From an uncultured Bacilli bacterium (GTDB lineage: Bacteria > Bacillota_I > Bacilli_A > RF39 > UBA660): DNA of 8,691 nucleotides. The translations under genes and the position numbers were made by a program. This document shows, piece by piece, positions 1-6,442 of the stretch; position 1 is the first letter of the stretch, and every line of letters starts with the position of its first letter. The stretch covers positions 1-8,691 of the forward strand of contig CAKORQ010000026.1 in NCBI GenBank assembly GCA_934101445.1, written 5' to 3'. Under the pieces are notes generated by a model that saw only the letters and a list, made by a program, of their open reading frames with translations, searched no databases and had not been told where the DNA came from.

Positions 1-880
1 CAATTATCATGTTCATACTCTTTTTATAAGCTGAAACATTTTCCATAAGTCCTCTACTAATATCCTTAAAGAACTCATAATAATTATTAAACAAAGTATT
101 TAAAAAAGCCTCTTTATCAATATACTTATTATTTAAATTAATAACACTACTTTTTTCTAAATTTTTATTATAATTAAATATGGGTAACATACATACTACA
201 TTAGAAGTCTTACTTTTATAAACCCCATAAGTATTTAATTCAATATTATTTTGATTAATAACATACATTCCTAATAAATAATTTATATAATTTAACTTTA
301 TCTTATATAAAGCCTTACTATCTAAATTAAAAACATAACTTATTATATTAATAGGAAAATCAATTAGTTCCTTAATCTCTTTCATATCCATAATTGGATT
401 ATTTCTATTATTACCATTTAAATGAATATAATTAGTTAAAAACTCGGGAATTGTTAATTTTTGTTCTTTAATCATTATAACTATTTTTTTTGATAAATCT
501 TCTAAAGTATAAACTTCATCACTTAAATTTAAGGCACTTATTAAAATAGAACCCCTTTGTTTTTCTTGTGTAAGTAAATGAAATGCAGGCATCGCATTAA
601 TACCTAGTAGTTTTAATACTTCATAGCCGATAACATCTAAATCATCTTGATAAGGACTATCACTAGTATGTAAAAAACCAAGAGACTCAATAGGAATATA
701 AGATTCTTTGCCCGTTTCTTCATCAACTAATCTTTTCTTACTTAAAACTTTAAAAGTTCTTCTATTATATAAATTAATTGCCACATTACTAAGTGGTACT
801 AAATTAATATTACTATCCTTTAAATTACCACGAACTGTATCAACTAAAAAGTATTTATCTGCATTATAAAAATTGTTCAT
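1..880 (-). CDS. Partial gene, possible HipA-like (pseudo)kinase fold
   Basis: An open frame starts at ATG 880-878 and runs without a stop to the window edge, giving 293 codons; the 3' end is missing. An AAGGGTG Shine-Dalgarno-like stretch lies about 10 nt upstream and an isolated promoter sits at 908-936, so it is probably transcribed on its own as well as by read-through. I do not recognise it with certainty. The order of motifs resembles HipA-type kinases: a helix DVIGYEVLKLLGI (about 82-94), a strand-turn RGSILISALNL (109-118), then LNYINYLLGMYVINQNN followed by LNTYG (195-219) and LPIFNYNKNL (232-241). In HipA-like proteins the last two blocks normally read like DRHxxNYG and APIFDxGxSL. 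Here the catalytic DRH is NIE and the metal-binding Asp is Asn, so if the fold is right it would be an inactive pseudokinase. That match is inference from memory of the family, so confidence in function is low although coding is clear. Confidence 0.82.
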   Translation of the reverse strand, partial: MNNFYNADKYFLVDTVRGNLKDSNINLVPLSNVAINLYNRRTFKVLSKKRLVDEETGKESYIPIESLGFLHTSDSPYQDDLDVIGYEVLKLLGINAMPAFHLLTQEKQRGSILISALNLSDEVYTLEDLSKKIVIMIKEQKLTIPEFLTNYIHLNGNNRNNPIMDMKEIKELIDFPINIISYVFNLDSKALYKIKLNYINYLLGMYVINQNNIELNTYGVYKSKTSNVVCMLPIFNYNKNLEKSSVINLNNKYIDKEAFLNTLFNNYYEFFKDISRGLMENVSAYKKSMNMII

Positions 881-907
881 CTTACTACACCCTTATCTTC
901 TAACTAA

Positions 908-936
908 ATTATAGCAAATTATTTAAGACTTGGAAA
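908..936 (-). promoter_or_regulatory. Sigma-A-type promoter for the gene at 1-880
   Basis: Read on the minus strand, TTTCCA (931-936) is followed after 17 nt by a perfect TATAAT (908-913) with a TG one base upstream (extended -10, TGC-TATAAT). The predicted transcription start near 901 leaves a leader of about 20 nt to the ATG at 880. It lies in the only sizeable gap (881-977) of the minus-strand run. Confidence 0.7.
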
Positions 937-977
937 CAGTTATTTTCTCTATCTATACTTTAATATCTAGCCTTTTA

Positions 978-2078
978 TTAATTAAAATTTATCTTTTTCT
1001 TTAATTGAGCCAGTTCCATATTAATTAATGTTTTAGATAAAGTCGTACTTAAGAGTTTTAAACAGTTAAATATTACTATCTTCGTTTGATTATCCAAAGT
1101 TTTACTAGCCTTTAAGATTTCAAATAAACTTTTTAAATAGTTATCACTAATATCACTAACTCTTTTAATATTACTTTTTTCTAAAAGGCCAAAGGTCTCA
1201 TCAATAATTAATTTACGAGTTTCAATGTCATAGTTAGTAAGCCAATCATATATAGCCTTATCTAAATTATCACTTAAAGTACTCTTAGTAGTACGTAAAA
1301 ACTTATCATCACTAACTTGCCATGAAGTAGCAGCATGTTGCATAATACCTATTTCATCACTTTTTATTACATCTAAATTTTCTTGATTAAACAAAACTCC
1401 CACCAAACTTTCATTAGGAATAATATTATGGAGTTTATTTCTTACTAATTTATAATTTAAACTAGTAAATTCTTTTTCTCTCAAACCCGGTCCATCAAAA
1501 GAATATATATCTTTAATCACCAATTTTTTTAAAATTGTAGTCCGCATCGCCCCCACCAAGGCCAAATTGCCCCCTTTAGAATGACCACAAATAATTACAG
1601 AGTGCTTATATTTTCGAATAATTCTTTCCACGTAATCGCCCGCTCTTTCTTGCGAAATAGTTGGGTACATATAAGAAAGACAGGCATCTTCTTTCCAACC
1701 GGCAATAGTATTATCTGTTCCTTGAAAGGCTATAACTACCATCTTATTAGGCAGAATAAAACTAACCGCCCCAAACTGGGAATTAATATCGGTAACATAA
1801 GTGTAATCACAAACCTTTATTTCTTTAAATCGAGGCAAATTTTTAATTGTATCTAATAGTTTTAAAGCATTACGCTGCGCAATTAACGATTCTAAAAAAA
1901 CTTCACGGTTAATATTACTTGCTATCTCTTCTAAAGAATACTTTTTATTATTTTTAAAATCAATATTATCCATCGGTAAATAGGCCAGTTGACTAAATAA
2001 CAAAATATCTATTTCCGTTTCTTTTTTATCTTTATAAGTAACATTTCCATATTTATTAATAAAAAAATAATAATTCAT
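978..2078 (-). CDS. Mbeg1-like alpha/beta hydrolase (DUF2974 family)
   Basis: A 366-residue predicted serine hydrolase of the Mbeg1-like (DUF2974) family, whose physiological substrate is not known; lipase or esterase-type activity is inferred from the fold. Visible hallmarks are MVVIAFQGTD (113-122), the nucleophile elbow GHSKGGN (165-171, Ser167), FDGPGL (194-199) and GIMQHAATSWQV (244-255), where His248 is the likely catalytic histidine and the QH...SWQV block is typical of the family. Residues after about 265 form a helical C-terminal extension. No signal peptide or membrane span is evident, so it is probably cytoplasmic. It starts 16 nt after the stop of the preceding pseudogene, so it is probably in the same transcript; the nearest SD (AAAGTGGG) is weak. 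The acid residue of the triad cannot be assigned securely; Asp195 is one candidate. Confidence 0.9.
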   Translation of the reverse strand: MNYYFFINKYGNVTYKDKKETEIDILLFSQLAYLPMDNIDFKNNKKYSLEEIASNINREVFLESLIAQRNALKLLDTIKNLPRFKEIKVCDYTYVTDINSQFGAVSFILPNKMVVIAFQGTDNTIAGWKEDACLSYMYPTISQERAGDYVERIIRKYKHSVIICGHSKGGNLALVGAMRTTILKKLVIKDIYSFDGPGLREKEFTSLNYKLVRNKLHNIIPNESLVGVLFNQENLDVIKSDEIGIMQHAATSWQVSDDKFLRTTKSTLSDNLDKAIYDWLTNYDIETRKLIIDETFGLLEKSNIKRVSDISDNYLKSLFEILKASKTLDNQTKIVIFNCLKLLSTTLSKTLINMELAQLKKKINFN

Positions 2079-2094
2079 ATTTTCCCACTTTCTT

Positions 2095-2855
2095 TTAATT
2101 TTTTTTATCTTTTGGTTTTCGTGTTAATTGAACCTTCATATCTTCTTTTATATCTTCGGTTTTAACATCCACTATTTCATTAACTATAATATAACTTACC
2201 GGTTCCATCCCATCCATAATAGCCTTATAGTAACCAGCCACACTGCCATATTCTCTAAATTTACTTTGTAGAGTAGCATTTATTATTTCCGAAAGTATTA
2301 TAGTCACTTCCTCATTAGAGGCTTTTTCCAATAACCCTTCAATAGTTAATAAATTAATCCTTTCATTAGCAAAGTCAAAATAATAAGTAACTTTAGAATC
2401 CCCTTCATTACAACGAATAACAATCGTATTTCCAAATTTTCTTCTTTGATAATCGCTTTCCGCAATTAAAAGAGCTGTTTTCGCTGTTGGTTTCATTTGA
2501 TAATACTTTTTTTCCTCAGCAGTCATTGGTAAGACCATATCTTCTTCCTTTAAAAACGCTATTGTATTATCAACTAGATAATTATACTCTAAAATACAAT
2601 TAGCAGTACTTAAAAGATTAAATATAGGCATAAAACGTAAATACATTGGCGTTTCTTTTAAATCAACGACCTTATCATCCGTAACTTAAATTTATAACCT
2701 CTATCTGCTAAATCTTTATATATTCTCTTAGAATTCATTTCATTAAAAATAAATGCTTCCAGGATACTTCCTAACCAAAATACCATTGGACCCATAAACA
2801 CACCACCATTATAACCTAAATATAGCACGATTAATTTATTTTCACAACAACCTAA
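2095..2855 (-). pseudogene. Frameshifted tandem paralogue of the gene at 2852-3583
   Basis: Two reading frames together match the neighbouring protein from end to end. The 5' part (about 2855 down to 2680) reads CCENKLIVLY, then MGPMVFWLGSILEAFIFN and GYKFKL, against CCECRKEMLLY, MGPLLFYLGSILETFTFN and GYKIII in the neighbour; it stops at TAA 2660-2658. The rest continues one frame away from about 2679 (DDKVVDL versus DDESLLQL) through YQRRKFGNTIVI and FREYGSVAGYYKAIMDG to TAA 2097-2095. A one-base deletion around 2679-2681 explains the shift. The aligned start codon is also absent: the position holds TTA (2855-2853) overlapping the neighbour's TAG. Remaining possible starts are GTG 2828 and ATG 2795; ATG 2646, which opens a 183-codon frame, has no SD. 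An assembly error, programmed frameshifting or translation of the 183-residue C-terminal part cannot be excluded. Function unknown. Confidence 0.75.
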
Positions 2856-3583
2856 TTTTTAAAAAACAAATTTAATTTTTGGGATAAGTTTTCCTCTAAA
2901 ATATCTGGCATTAAAGTTACAATATTACCTGGATTTAAATAACCTTCATCGATAGCATAATAATATTTAGCCCTACTCCCATACTTTCTTATATAGATTT
3001 CTTCATACATTTTTACCGTGGCAGTTACTAATATTTTTTGTTCTTCTAAACTTAAATTACTCAAAATGCCCACAACTTCTAAAATAATAACCTCTTTAGA
3101 ACCTAAATCAAAAACATAATTTATCCTCGAAATATCCTTACCAGATACAAAAGTAATCATATAAGGATATTTTCTTTGATAATAATATCTAGCAGCCAAA
3201 TCTCTTAAAGTTATAATATCCTCATTTTTTTGATATAAATCTAATTCTCCTTTTGTAAGAGGCTCTATTAAATGATTATTTCTTAAATACTCTATAATTT
3301 CATTTCTATTTAAATTATAATTAATTATATGATATAAAACATATCCTAAGTTTATTAAAGGAATAAATTTTACTAAAAAAGTTAATTGTAATAAAGACTC
3401 ATCATCTTCTATTATTATTTTATACCCTGCTTTTCCCACATCAAGATATAAGCGATTTTGATTTAAATAATTAAAAGTAAAAGTTTCTAAAATACTACCT
3501 AAATAGAAAAGCAAAGGTCCCATATTATCACTTCCGTTTCTATATAGTAGCATTTCTTTCCTACATTCACAACAAATTATCAA
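2852..3583 (-). CDS. Unknown protein, TTG start under a hairpin
   Basis: A 243-residue protein of a family I do not recognise. The start is TTG 3583-3581, supported by GGGAGAA about 7 nt upstream and by lack of an earlier ATG. The N-terminus has a Cys cluster (CCEC, 4-7) and a conserved MGPLLFYLGSILETFTFN segment (21-38). Residues 67-90 are hydrophobic (LTFLVKFIPLINLGYVLYHI) and could be a membrane-associated helix. The C-terminal half has RYYYQRKYPYMITF (132-145), NYVFDLGSKEVIILEVVGIL (155-174) and RKYGSRAKYYYAIDEG (199-214). These same blocks recur in the frameshifted copy just downstream, so the family is a tandem duplication in this operon. The SD and start codon fall in the 3' arm of a strong hairpin (3582-3622), suggesting controlled translation. 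Its stop (TAG) abuts the start region of the paralogue. Confidence 0.8.
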   Translation of the reverse strand: MIICCECRKEMLLYRNGSDNMGPLLFYLGSILETFTFNYLNQNRLYLDVGKAGYKIIIEDDESLLQLTFLVKFIPLINLGYVLYHIINYNLNRNEIIEYLRNNHLIEPLTKGELDLYQKNEDIITLRDLAARYYYQRKYPYMITFVSGKDISRINYVFDLGSKEVIILEVVGILSNLSLEEQKILVTATVKMYEEIYIRKYGSRAKYYYAIDEGYLNPGNIVTLMPDILEENLSQKLNLFFKN

Positions 3584-3622
3584 AAAAATTCTCCCATATC
3601 TAAAACTTAAGAGAATTTTTTT
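3582..3622 (-). promoter_or_regulatory. Hairpin masking SD and start of the next gene, or attenuator
   Basis: A perfect 12-bp inverted repeat (AAAAAAATTCTC at 3582-3593 with GAGAATTTTTTT at 3611-3622) encloses a 17-nt loop. In the minus-strand RNA it comes 11 nt after the stop of the gene at 3633-4400. Its 3' arm contains the GAGAA of the downstream SD, the U-run and the first two bases of the TTG start codon. It could be a weak intrinsic terminator or attenuator (stem followed by U7) or a structure that ribosomes finishing the upstream gene help to open. The stem is almost all A-U, so its stability is moderate. Confidence 0.6.
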
Positions 3623-3632
3623 AGTAATTAAA

Positions 3633-4400
3633 TTATTTGTTATTATTTATTTCATCTTTAACAACTAAGCGGATATAGTTTTCTAACTCCGTAACTAACT
3701 TCGTAGCATCAATGGCTAAATTCTTTTCTTCCTCTTGTCTATCAAAATTAGTTGGTTCTTCACTTTTTTCTATCGCTTGTTTAACTAAATCATCCATAGA
3801 TACTTCAGGTTCTACTGAAGATGTTGGTGCTGCCGGAATATCCATAACATTAATTGGTTTTACTGCCTCATCCGTTTTTTCTGTATTAGGCGTTGGCGTT
3901 TCTACAGAAATTCCTGGAGTTACTTCCTCCCCAATCCTAGCATTGTCACTAGCAGTTGGATAGATAGCCGGATTATCAATTAAACTATCCGATACCGGAG
4001 CCACAATATTATCAACTGGTTTTTTGGCCACGTAATCACTAATCAACTGCGTTTTTGCCGCTTCTTGAACCGCAATTACTCGCGAAAAATCATTAGTAGC
4101 CTTAATACTTTTAGGCATTTTAATGTAAGTATAGTTATAAGTACTACCACTGATAATAGCTCGCATGACATTTTTAACTTCGCCCCATAAACCTTCATCG
4201 CTTATTTTAATTAAACCACTATCAGCAATTTCACTTACTAACAATTTTACTAAGCCATTTTGATCAAGTTCATTACTTGTAGCAATGCAAAAATTATGTC
4301 CTACATTATTAAATTCAATACTAAAAGCACTTATAGCATCTACTATTAACTTATCATTATTATCCTTTAATATCTCAATCTTTTCTATCACATTAACCAT
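3633..4400 (-). CDS. Unknown protein with Pro/Glu/Thr-rich linker
   Basis: A 255-residue protein that I do not recognise. It has three parts: an apparently folded N-terminal region (1 to about 120, with a segment GLWGEVKNVMRAIISG at 70-85), a low-complexity linker rich in Pro, Glu, Thr, Ser and Val (about 128-200) and a charged helical C-terminus (201-255). No signal peptide or membrane segment is seen. The start is uncertain. ATG 4400-4398 follows AGAGG with no spacing at all, whereas GTG 4391-4389, three codons in, has the same AGAGG 9 nt upstream and fits ribosome spacing better, giving MIEKIEILKDNN as N-terminus. The gene begins 9 nt after the yutD stop, so the two are very probably cotranscribed. 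Its stop is followed by the hairpin that precedes the next gene. Confidence 0.82.
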   Translation of the reverse strand: MVNVIEKIEILKDNNDKLIVDAISAFSIEFNNVGHNFCIATSNELDQNGLVKLLVSEIADSGLIKISDEGLWGEVKNVMRAIISGSTYNYTYIKMPKSIKATNDFSRVIAVQEAAKTQLISDYVAKKPVDNIVAPVSDSLIDNPAIYPTASDNARIGEEVTPGISVETPTPNTEKTDEAVKPINVMDIPAAPTSSVEPEVSMDDLVKQAIEKSEEPTNFDRQEEEKNLAIDATKLVTELENYIRLVVKDEINNNK

Positions 4401-4409
4401 CCTCTAACT

Positions 4410-4697
4410 TTATTTTATATCTTTATAAATCTTACTAATTATAAACCATTTTTCCCCATAAGAACAATATCTTTCTAAATAATTATCTAAAAAACTAATT
4501 TTATTAAATTTATTATTACTTTTACTATCCCGATAAAAACCTTTAAGCCTTATAGCGCTATAACTTATATCTCCTACAATATAATCAAAATCATCAAAAT
4601 ATTCTGTTAATTTCTCACTTATATCCATATTACCTAATATATCATTATCATCTTTTATAACATAATAAGTTATATCATTAATCACTTTCGTTTTCAT
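4410..4697 (-). CDS. yutD: YutD-family protein (DUF1027)
   Basis: A 95-residue protein matching the small YutD family of Bacilli. The diagnostic core is FDYIVGDISYSAIRLKGFYRD (37-57), followed by KISFLDNYLERYC (66-78) and YGEKWFIISKI (80-90). Family members, as I recall them, read DYIVGDWGYGQLRLKGF, then a K-S-L-x-x-Y-L-x-E-Y-C block and a final aromatic strand; the length is close to the family's roughly 100 residues. The biochemical function of YutD is not established, and the protein is expected to be cytoplasmic. The ATG overlaps the TGA of the upstream gene in an ATGA arrangement (4694-4697), suggesting translational coupling, and the next gene starts 9 nt after its stop. No additional domain is present. 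Confidence 0.88.
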   Translation of the reverse strand: MKTKVINDITYYVIKDDNDILGNMDISEKLTEYFDDFDYIVGDISYSAIRLKGFYRDSKSNNKFNKISFLDNYLERYCSYGEKWFIISKIYKDIK

Positions 4698-5530
4698 ACT
4701 AACATAAGTCCTATCGTTATTCCTAGAATAATAACAAATCCAAAGAAACTAGCAAACATAATTAAATTAATACTCCCACTATTATCCGCTAAACGATACT
4801 TAGTATTACTAAGTTTATTAACTTTAAGCATTAACTTATCATAAGCCCTTATTCCAATAGGATTAATATGAAAATAATTATATATCCCGTTATTTATCTC
4901 TTCTAAAGTAGTATTATTTACCTTAACTATATCGGTTTCATTAAGATTAAATAATTTATAAACACTCATATCTAGTATCTTATCTTTCTTAGGTATCATC
5001 ATTATAGCATAATCTTTTCTACTAAAAACATTACTATAATATACTAAAGCCCCATCTAAATTAGTATTATATAAAGCATTTAACTTTCGACAAGCCAAAT
5101 TACTATTCTTTGAAGAATATAATAGATTCTTAAACTTCTTTTGTTCTTCCTCACTAATATCAACACACAAAGTTTTTAAATAAAACATATCTATTAAATC
5201 TTCTTGTATTATTAAAAAATAAGGATTTTTATATTGATTATAAACTTTATTATAATTATCTCTTTCTAAATAATTATTTAAGTCATTAAAAAATTTATTT
5301 ACTTTTTCTTCACTTAAACCATATTTAGTTAAATTATGAAATAAATTAGATGCCCCATTTTTATAACGGGCTAAATAAGGATTCATAATATCTGCCTTAC
5401 CATAAATAAATGTTAACATCATTACTACATATACTAAATAATCAGTAGCCAGATCATGATGATTTTTTTCTGTAAATAAAACATACTTCTTAATAGCAGT
5501 ATCAAATCCAATTGAAATAAATATATCCAT
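4694..5530 (-). CDS. Unknown protein with C-terminal membrane anchor
   Basis: First gene of the minus-strand run; 278 residues from ATG 5530-5528. I prefer this start to the in-frame GTG at 5539-5537 because the SD TAGGTG (5542-5537) overlaps that GTG and lies at good distance from the ATG; the GTG would leave no room for an SD after the predicted transcription start near 5549. The bulk is a soluble, Lys/Asn/Tyr-rich region with no recognised motif. The last 25 residues (from INLIMFASFFGFVIILGI to the end) form one hydrophobic span with no positively charged tail. This suggests a tail-anchored protein with its large domain in the cytoplasm, although the topology is inferred. The stop overlaps the yutD start by 4 nt, so the two products are likely made together. 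Confidence 0.83.
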   Translation of the reverse strand: MDIFISIGFDTAIKKYVLFTEKNHHDLATDYLVYVVMMLTFIYGKADIMNPYLARYKNGASNLFHNLTKYGLSEEKVNKFFNDLNNYLERDNYNKVYNQYKNPYFLIIQEDLIDMFYLKTLCVDISEEEQKKFKNLLYSSKNSNLACRKLNALYNTNLDGALVYYSNVFSRKDYAIMMIPKKDKILDMSVYKLFNLNETDIVKVNNTTLEEINNGIYNYFHINPIGIRAYDKLMLKVNKLSNTKYRLADNSGSINLIMFASFFGFVIILGITIGLMLV

Positions 5531-5555
5531 TATTTTCACCTACTATTCTACCAAT

Positions 5556-5564
5556 AGTATACCA
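5556..5564 (-). promoter_or_regulatory. Extended -10 promoter of the minus-strand operon
   Basis: On the minus strand the sequence reads TGG-TATACT (TG at 5563-5564, -10 at 5556-5561). The start of transcription would be near 5549, leaving about 19 nt with the SD TAGGTG before ATG 5530. The -35 position (CTTTTA, 5579-5584) is poor, as is common for extended -10 promoters. It is the only good promoter candidate seen upstream of the seven-gene run. Confidence 0.5.
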
Positions 5565-5687
5565 TAATTTTAGGCTTTTAAAAGTAGAAAATAAATTTAT
5601 CTAAAGTAAAATCAGTATTTTATAATTTATTAATAATAATGTATATTTTTTCTAAAATGAAATATCATAGTAATGGACCCTAGATAG

Positions 5688-5715
5688 TTGCAAAAATTAA
5701 AAAATATGCTATACT
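5688..5715 (+). promoter_or_regulatory. Strong plus-strand promoter, copy A small RNA
   Basis: TTGCAA (5688-5693), 16-nt A-rich spacer, TGC-TATACT (5707-5715). The -35, spacer length and extended -10 are all kept in copy B. The predicted start is about 5721. No gene-sized frame follows, so it most likely serves a short RNA. Confidence 0.75.
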
Positions 5716-5720
5716 ACTTA

Positions 5721-5848
5721 GTGAAAGAACTTGATTGTTCTTAAATAAAAAAAAGAGATACATTTGATTTTTGCGTGTTAGATGTTTCTCAGTCCAAATA
5801 TTAGTTTGAAATGAAAAATCATCTATTCAAAAGCGAGTAGATGTTTTT
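5721..5848 (+). ncRNA. Putative antitoxin-like small RNA, copy A
   Basis: A predicted RNA of about 128 nt from the promoter at 5688-5715 to the terminator ending at 5848. It begins with a 5' hairpin AAGAAC-TTGATT-GTTCTT (5725-5742), then an A-run (5747-5754), the left arm of the module's inverted repeat (5756-5796) and the terminator hairpin. It converges on the minus-strand peptide gene, the arrangement of Fst/par and TxpA-type type I toxin-antitoxin loci. It overlaps the terminator region of the peptide mRNA, and would overlap it completely if that mRNA runs on to the T-run at 5747-5754. Its regulatory role is inferred from organisation only. Confidence 0.55.
5815..5848. terminator. Bidirectional terminator, copy A
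   Basis: CATCTATTC (5820-5828), loop AAAAGC and GAGTAGATG (5835-5843) form a 9-bp stem with one G-U pair. It is followed by TTTTT on the plus strand (5844-5848) and, on the minus strand, by ATTTTT (5819-5814). It lies between the convergent small RNA and the peptide gene and is conserved in copy B. Confidence 0.75.
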
Positions 5849-5871
5849 CATTACCTTTAAAAGATAATAAG

Positions 5872-5946
5872 TTATTTTCTTCTTATAGAATTTATAACTT
5901 CGTCTACAAAGGCTAAAATTACTATGAGCATAATTAAATACTCCAT
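5872..5946 (-). CDS. 24-aa hydrophobic peptide, putative type I toxin, copy A
   Basis: ATG 5946-5944 to TAA 5874-5872. The SD GGAAGGA lies 8 nt upstream (GGAAGG at 5955-5960). The peptide begins MEYLIMLIVILAFVDEV and ends SIRRK: a short hydrophobic core (4-14), an acidic pair and a basic tail, as in membrane-acting type I toxins such as Fst, Ibs or BsrG, though I cannot assign it to a named family. Compared with copy B, codons 4 and 7-11 differ only at synonymous positions, so this frame is under protein-level selection. An overlapping 53-codon frame (ATG 5980) shows no such pattern. The leader contains a CCATTTTT/AAAAATGG hairpin (5977-5999) upstream of the SD. No convincing minus-strand promoter was found; transcription presumably begins at or just before the right arm (about 6035-6060). 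Confidence 0.7.
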   Translation of the reverse strand: MEYLIMLIVILAFVDEVINSIRRK

Positions 5947-6184
5947 TTAAAATTCCTTCCGTAGGACCGCCTCCTTCCATTTTTAAAAAATAAAAATGGA
6001 CTGAGAAAGAAAGCACCTAACAATCAAATGTATCTAATAAATATGGTACCACAATAACCAGTATAAATCTACAATTATTGACCTTGTTTTTAAATTTTAT
6101 ATTATTATCTTTTAAATATATATAATTAGAAATTTAAGTATATTTTTCCTAAAATTAAATATCATAGTAATAGACCCCAGGTAG

Positions 6185-6212
6185 TTGCAAAAATCAAAAA
6201 ATATGCTATATT
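6185..6212 (+). promoter_or_regulatory. Strong plus-strand promoter, copy B small RNA
   Basis: TTGCAA (6185-6190), 16-nt spacer, TGC-TATATT (6204-6212). The only change in the core relative to copy A is TATACT to TATATT, which keeps promoter quality. The predicted start is near 6218. Confidence 0.75.
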
Positions 6213-6217
6213 ACTTA

Positions 6218-6340
6218 GTGAAAGAACTTGATTGTTCTTAATTAAAAAAAGAGATACATTTGATTTTGCGTGTTAGATGTTTCTCGGTCCAATATATATT
6301 GTTTTGAAACATCTATTCATAAGCTTGAGTAGATGTTTTT
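6218..6340 (+). ncRNA. Putative antitoxin-like small RNA, copy B
   Basis: A predicted RNA of about 123 nt with the same design as copy A: 5' hairpin AAGAAC-TTGATT-GTTCTT (6222-6239) identical to copy A, an A-run (6244-6250), the left arm (6252-6291) and the terminator (6310-6340). The 5' hairpin and arm are better conserved than the stretch between arm and terminator. It converges on the copy B peptide gene. Confidence 0.55.
6310..6340 (+). terminator. Terminator of copy B small RNA
   Basis: CATCTATTC (6310-6318), loop ATAAGCTT and GAGTAGATG (6327-6335) are followed by TTTTT. Both stem arms are identical to copy A, while the loop differs. On the minus strand the T-run is shorter (TTTC), so termination of the peptide mRNA may be weaker here than in copy A. 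Confidence 0.7.
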
Positions 6341-6367
6341 CAGTTTTCCCCTTTTTTAAGTTAAAAA

Positions 6368-6442
6368 CTAATCCCTTTTGTTGGAACTTGTTATTTTGTC
6401 GATTAAGACCAATATAACAATAAGAGCAACCAAATACTCCAT
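6368..6442 (-). CDS. 24-aa hydrophobic peptide, putative type I toxin, copy B
   Basis: ATG 6442-6440 to TAG 6370-6368, with SD AAGGA and 6 nt of A between AAGG (6449-6452) and the start. The peptide begins MEYLVALIVILVLIDKI and ends NKRD. It has the same length as copy A; 11 of the first 20 residues are identical, most other changes are between hydrophobic residues (I/V, A/V, F/L), and the charged tail has diverged. The leader hairpin (CCATTTT with AAAAtaTGG, 6473-6497) is kept with a small bulge. A longer overlapping frame from upstream ATGs exists but is not conserved between copies. Toxicity is inferred from size, hydrophobicity and the convergent small RNA. Confidence 0.7.
   Translation of the reverse strand: MEYLVALIVILVLIDKITSSNKRD

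Larger units (their letters stand above)
5756..6035. repeat. Inverted repeat arms of copy A
   Basis: The left arm (5756-5796) and right arm (5997-6035) are complementary in three blocks separated by unequal bulges: AGATACATTTGAT with ATCAAATGTATCT, GTTAGATG with CACCTAAC (one G-U in RNA), and TTTCTCAGTCCA with TGGACTGAGAAA. The arms enclose the terminator and the peptide gene. A minus-strand RNA covering both would have its 5' and 3' ends paired. Just outside the left arm on that strand is a run of eight T (5747-5754). Confidence 0.8.
5641..6110. repeat. Tandem module copy A (type I TA-like unit)
   Basis: First of two direct repeats offset by about 496 bp. Similarity to copy B begins near GTATATTTTT (5641 versus 6138) and continues through the plus-strand promoter, small RNA, terminator, peptide gene, leader and the segment after the right arm (GTATAAATCT). 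It ends in AT-rich DNA where copy A still resembles the last bases of yunB next to copy B. Conservation is mosaic: promoter, arms, terminator, SD and the 5' half of the peptide gene are well kept, while the spacers are diverged. The duplication is therefore not recent. Together with copy B it fills the gap between the operon and yunB. Confidence 0.85.

Noticed and set aside
1581..1856. 91-codon plus-strand frame
   Set aside because: Antisense shadow of the Mbeg1-like hydrolase, whose motifs are clear on the other strand.
3712..3963. 83-codon plus-strand frame
   Set aside because: Antisense to the low-complexity linker of the gene at 3633-4400; composition is explained by that gene.
5721..5848. 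T-box, riboswitch or other leader RNA on the plus strand
   Set aside because: No gene follows on the plus strand and the RNA ends in a terminator facing a convergent peptide gene; no T-box or known aptamer motif was recognised.
5819..6016. 65-codon minus-strand frame across copy A
   Set aside because: Overlaps the 24-codon peptide in another frame, runs through the terminator, and is not conserved with copy B past NGVF.
5756..6035. Inverted repeats as ends of a MITE
   Set aside because: No target duplication is visible, the conserved promoter lies outside the arms, and the two units are direct tandem copies with internal coding selection. A mobile origin is not fully excluded.
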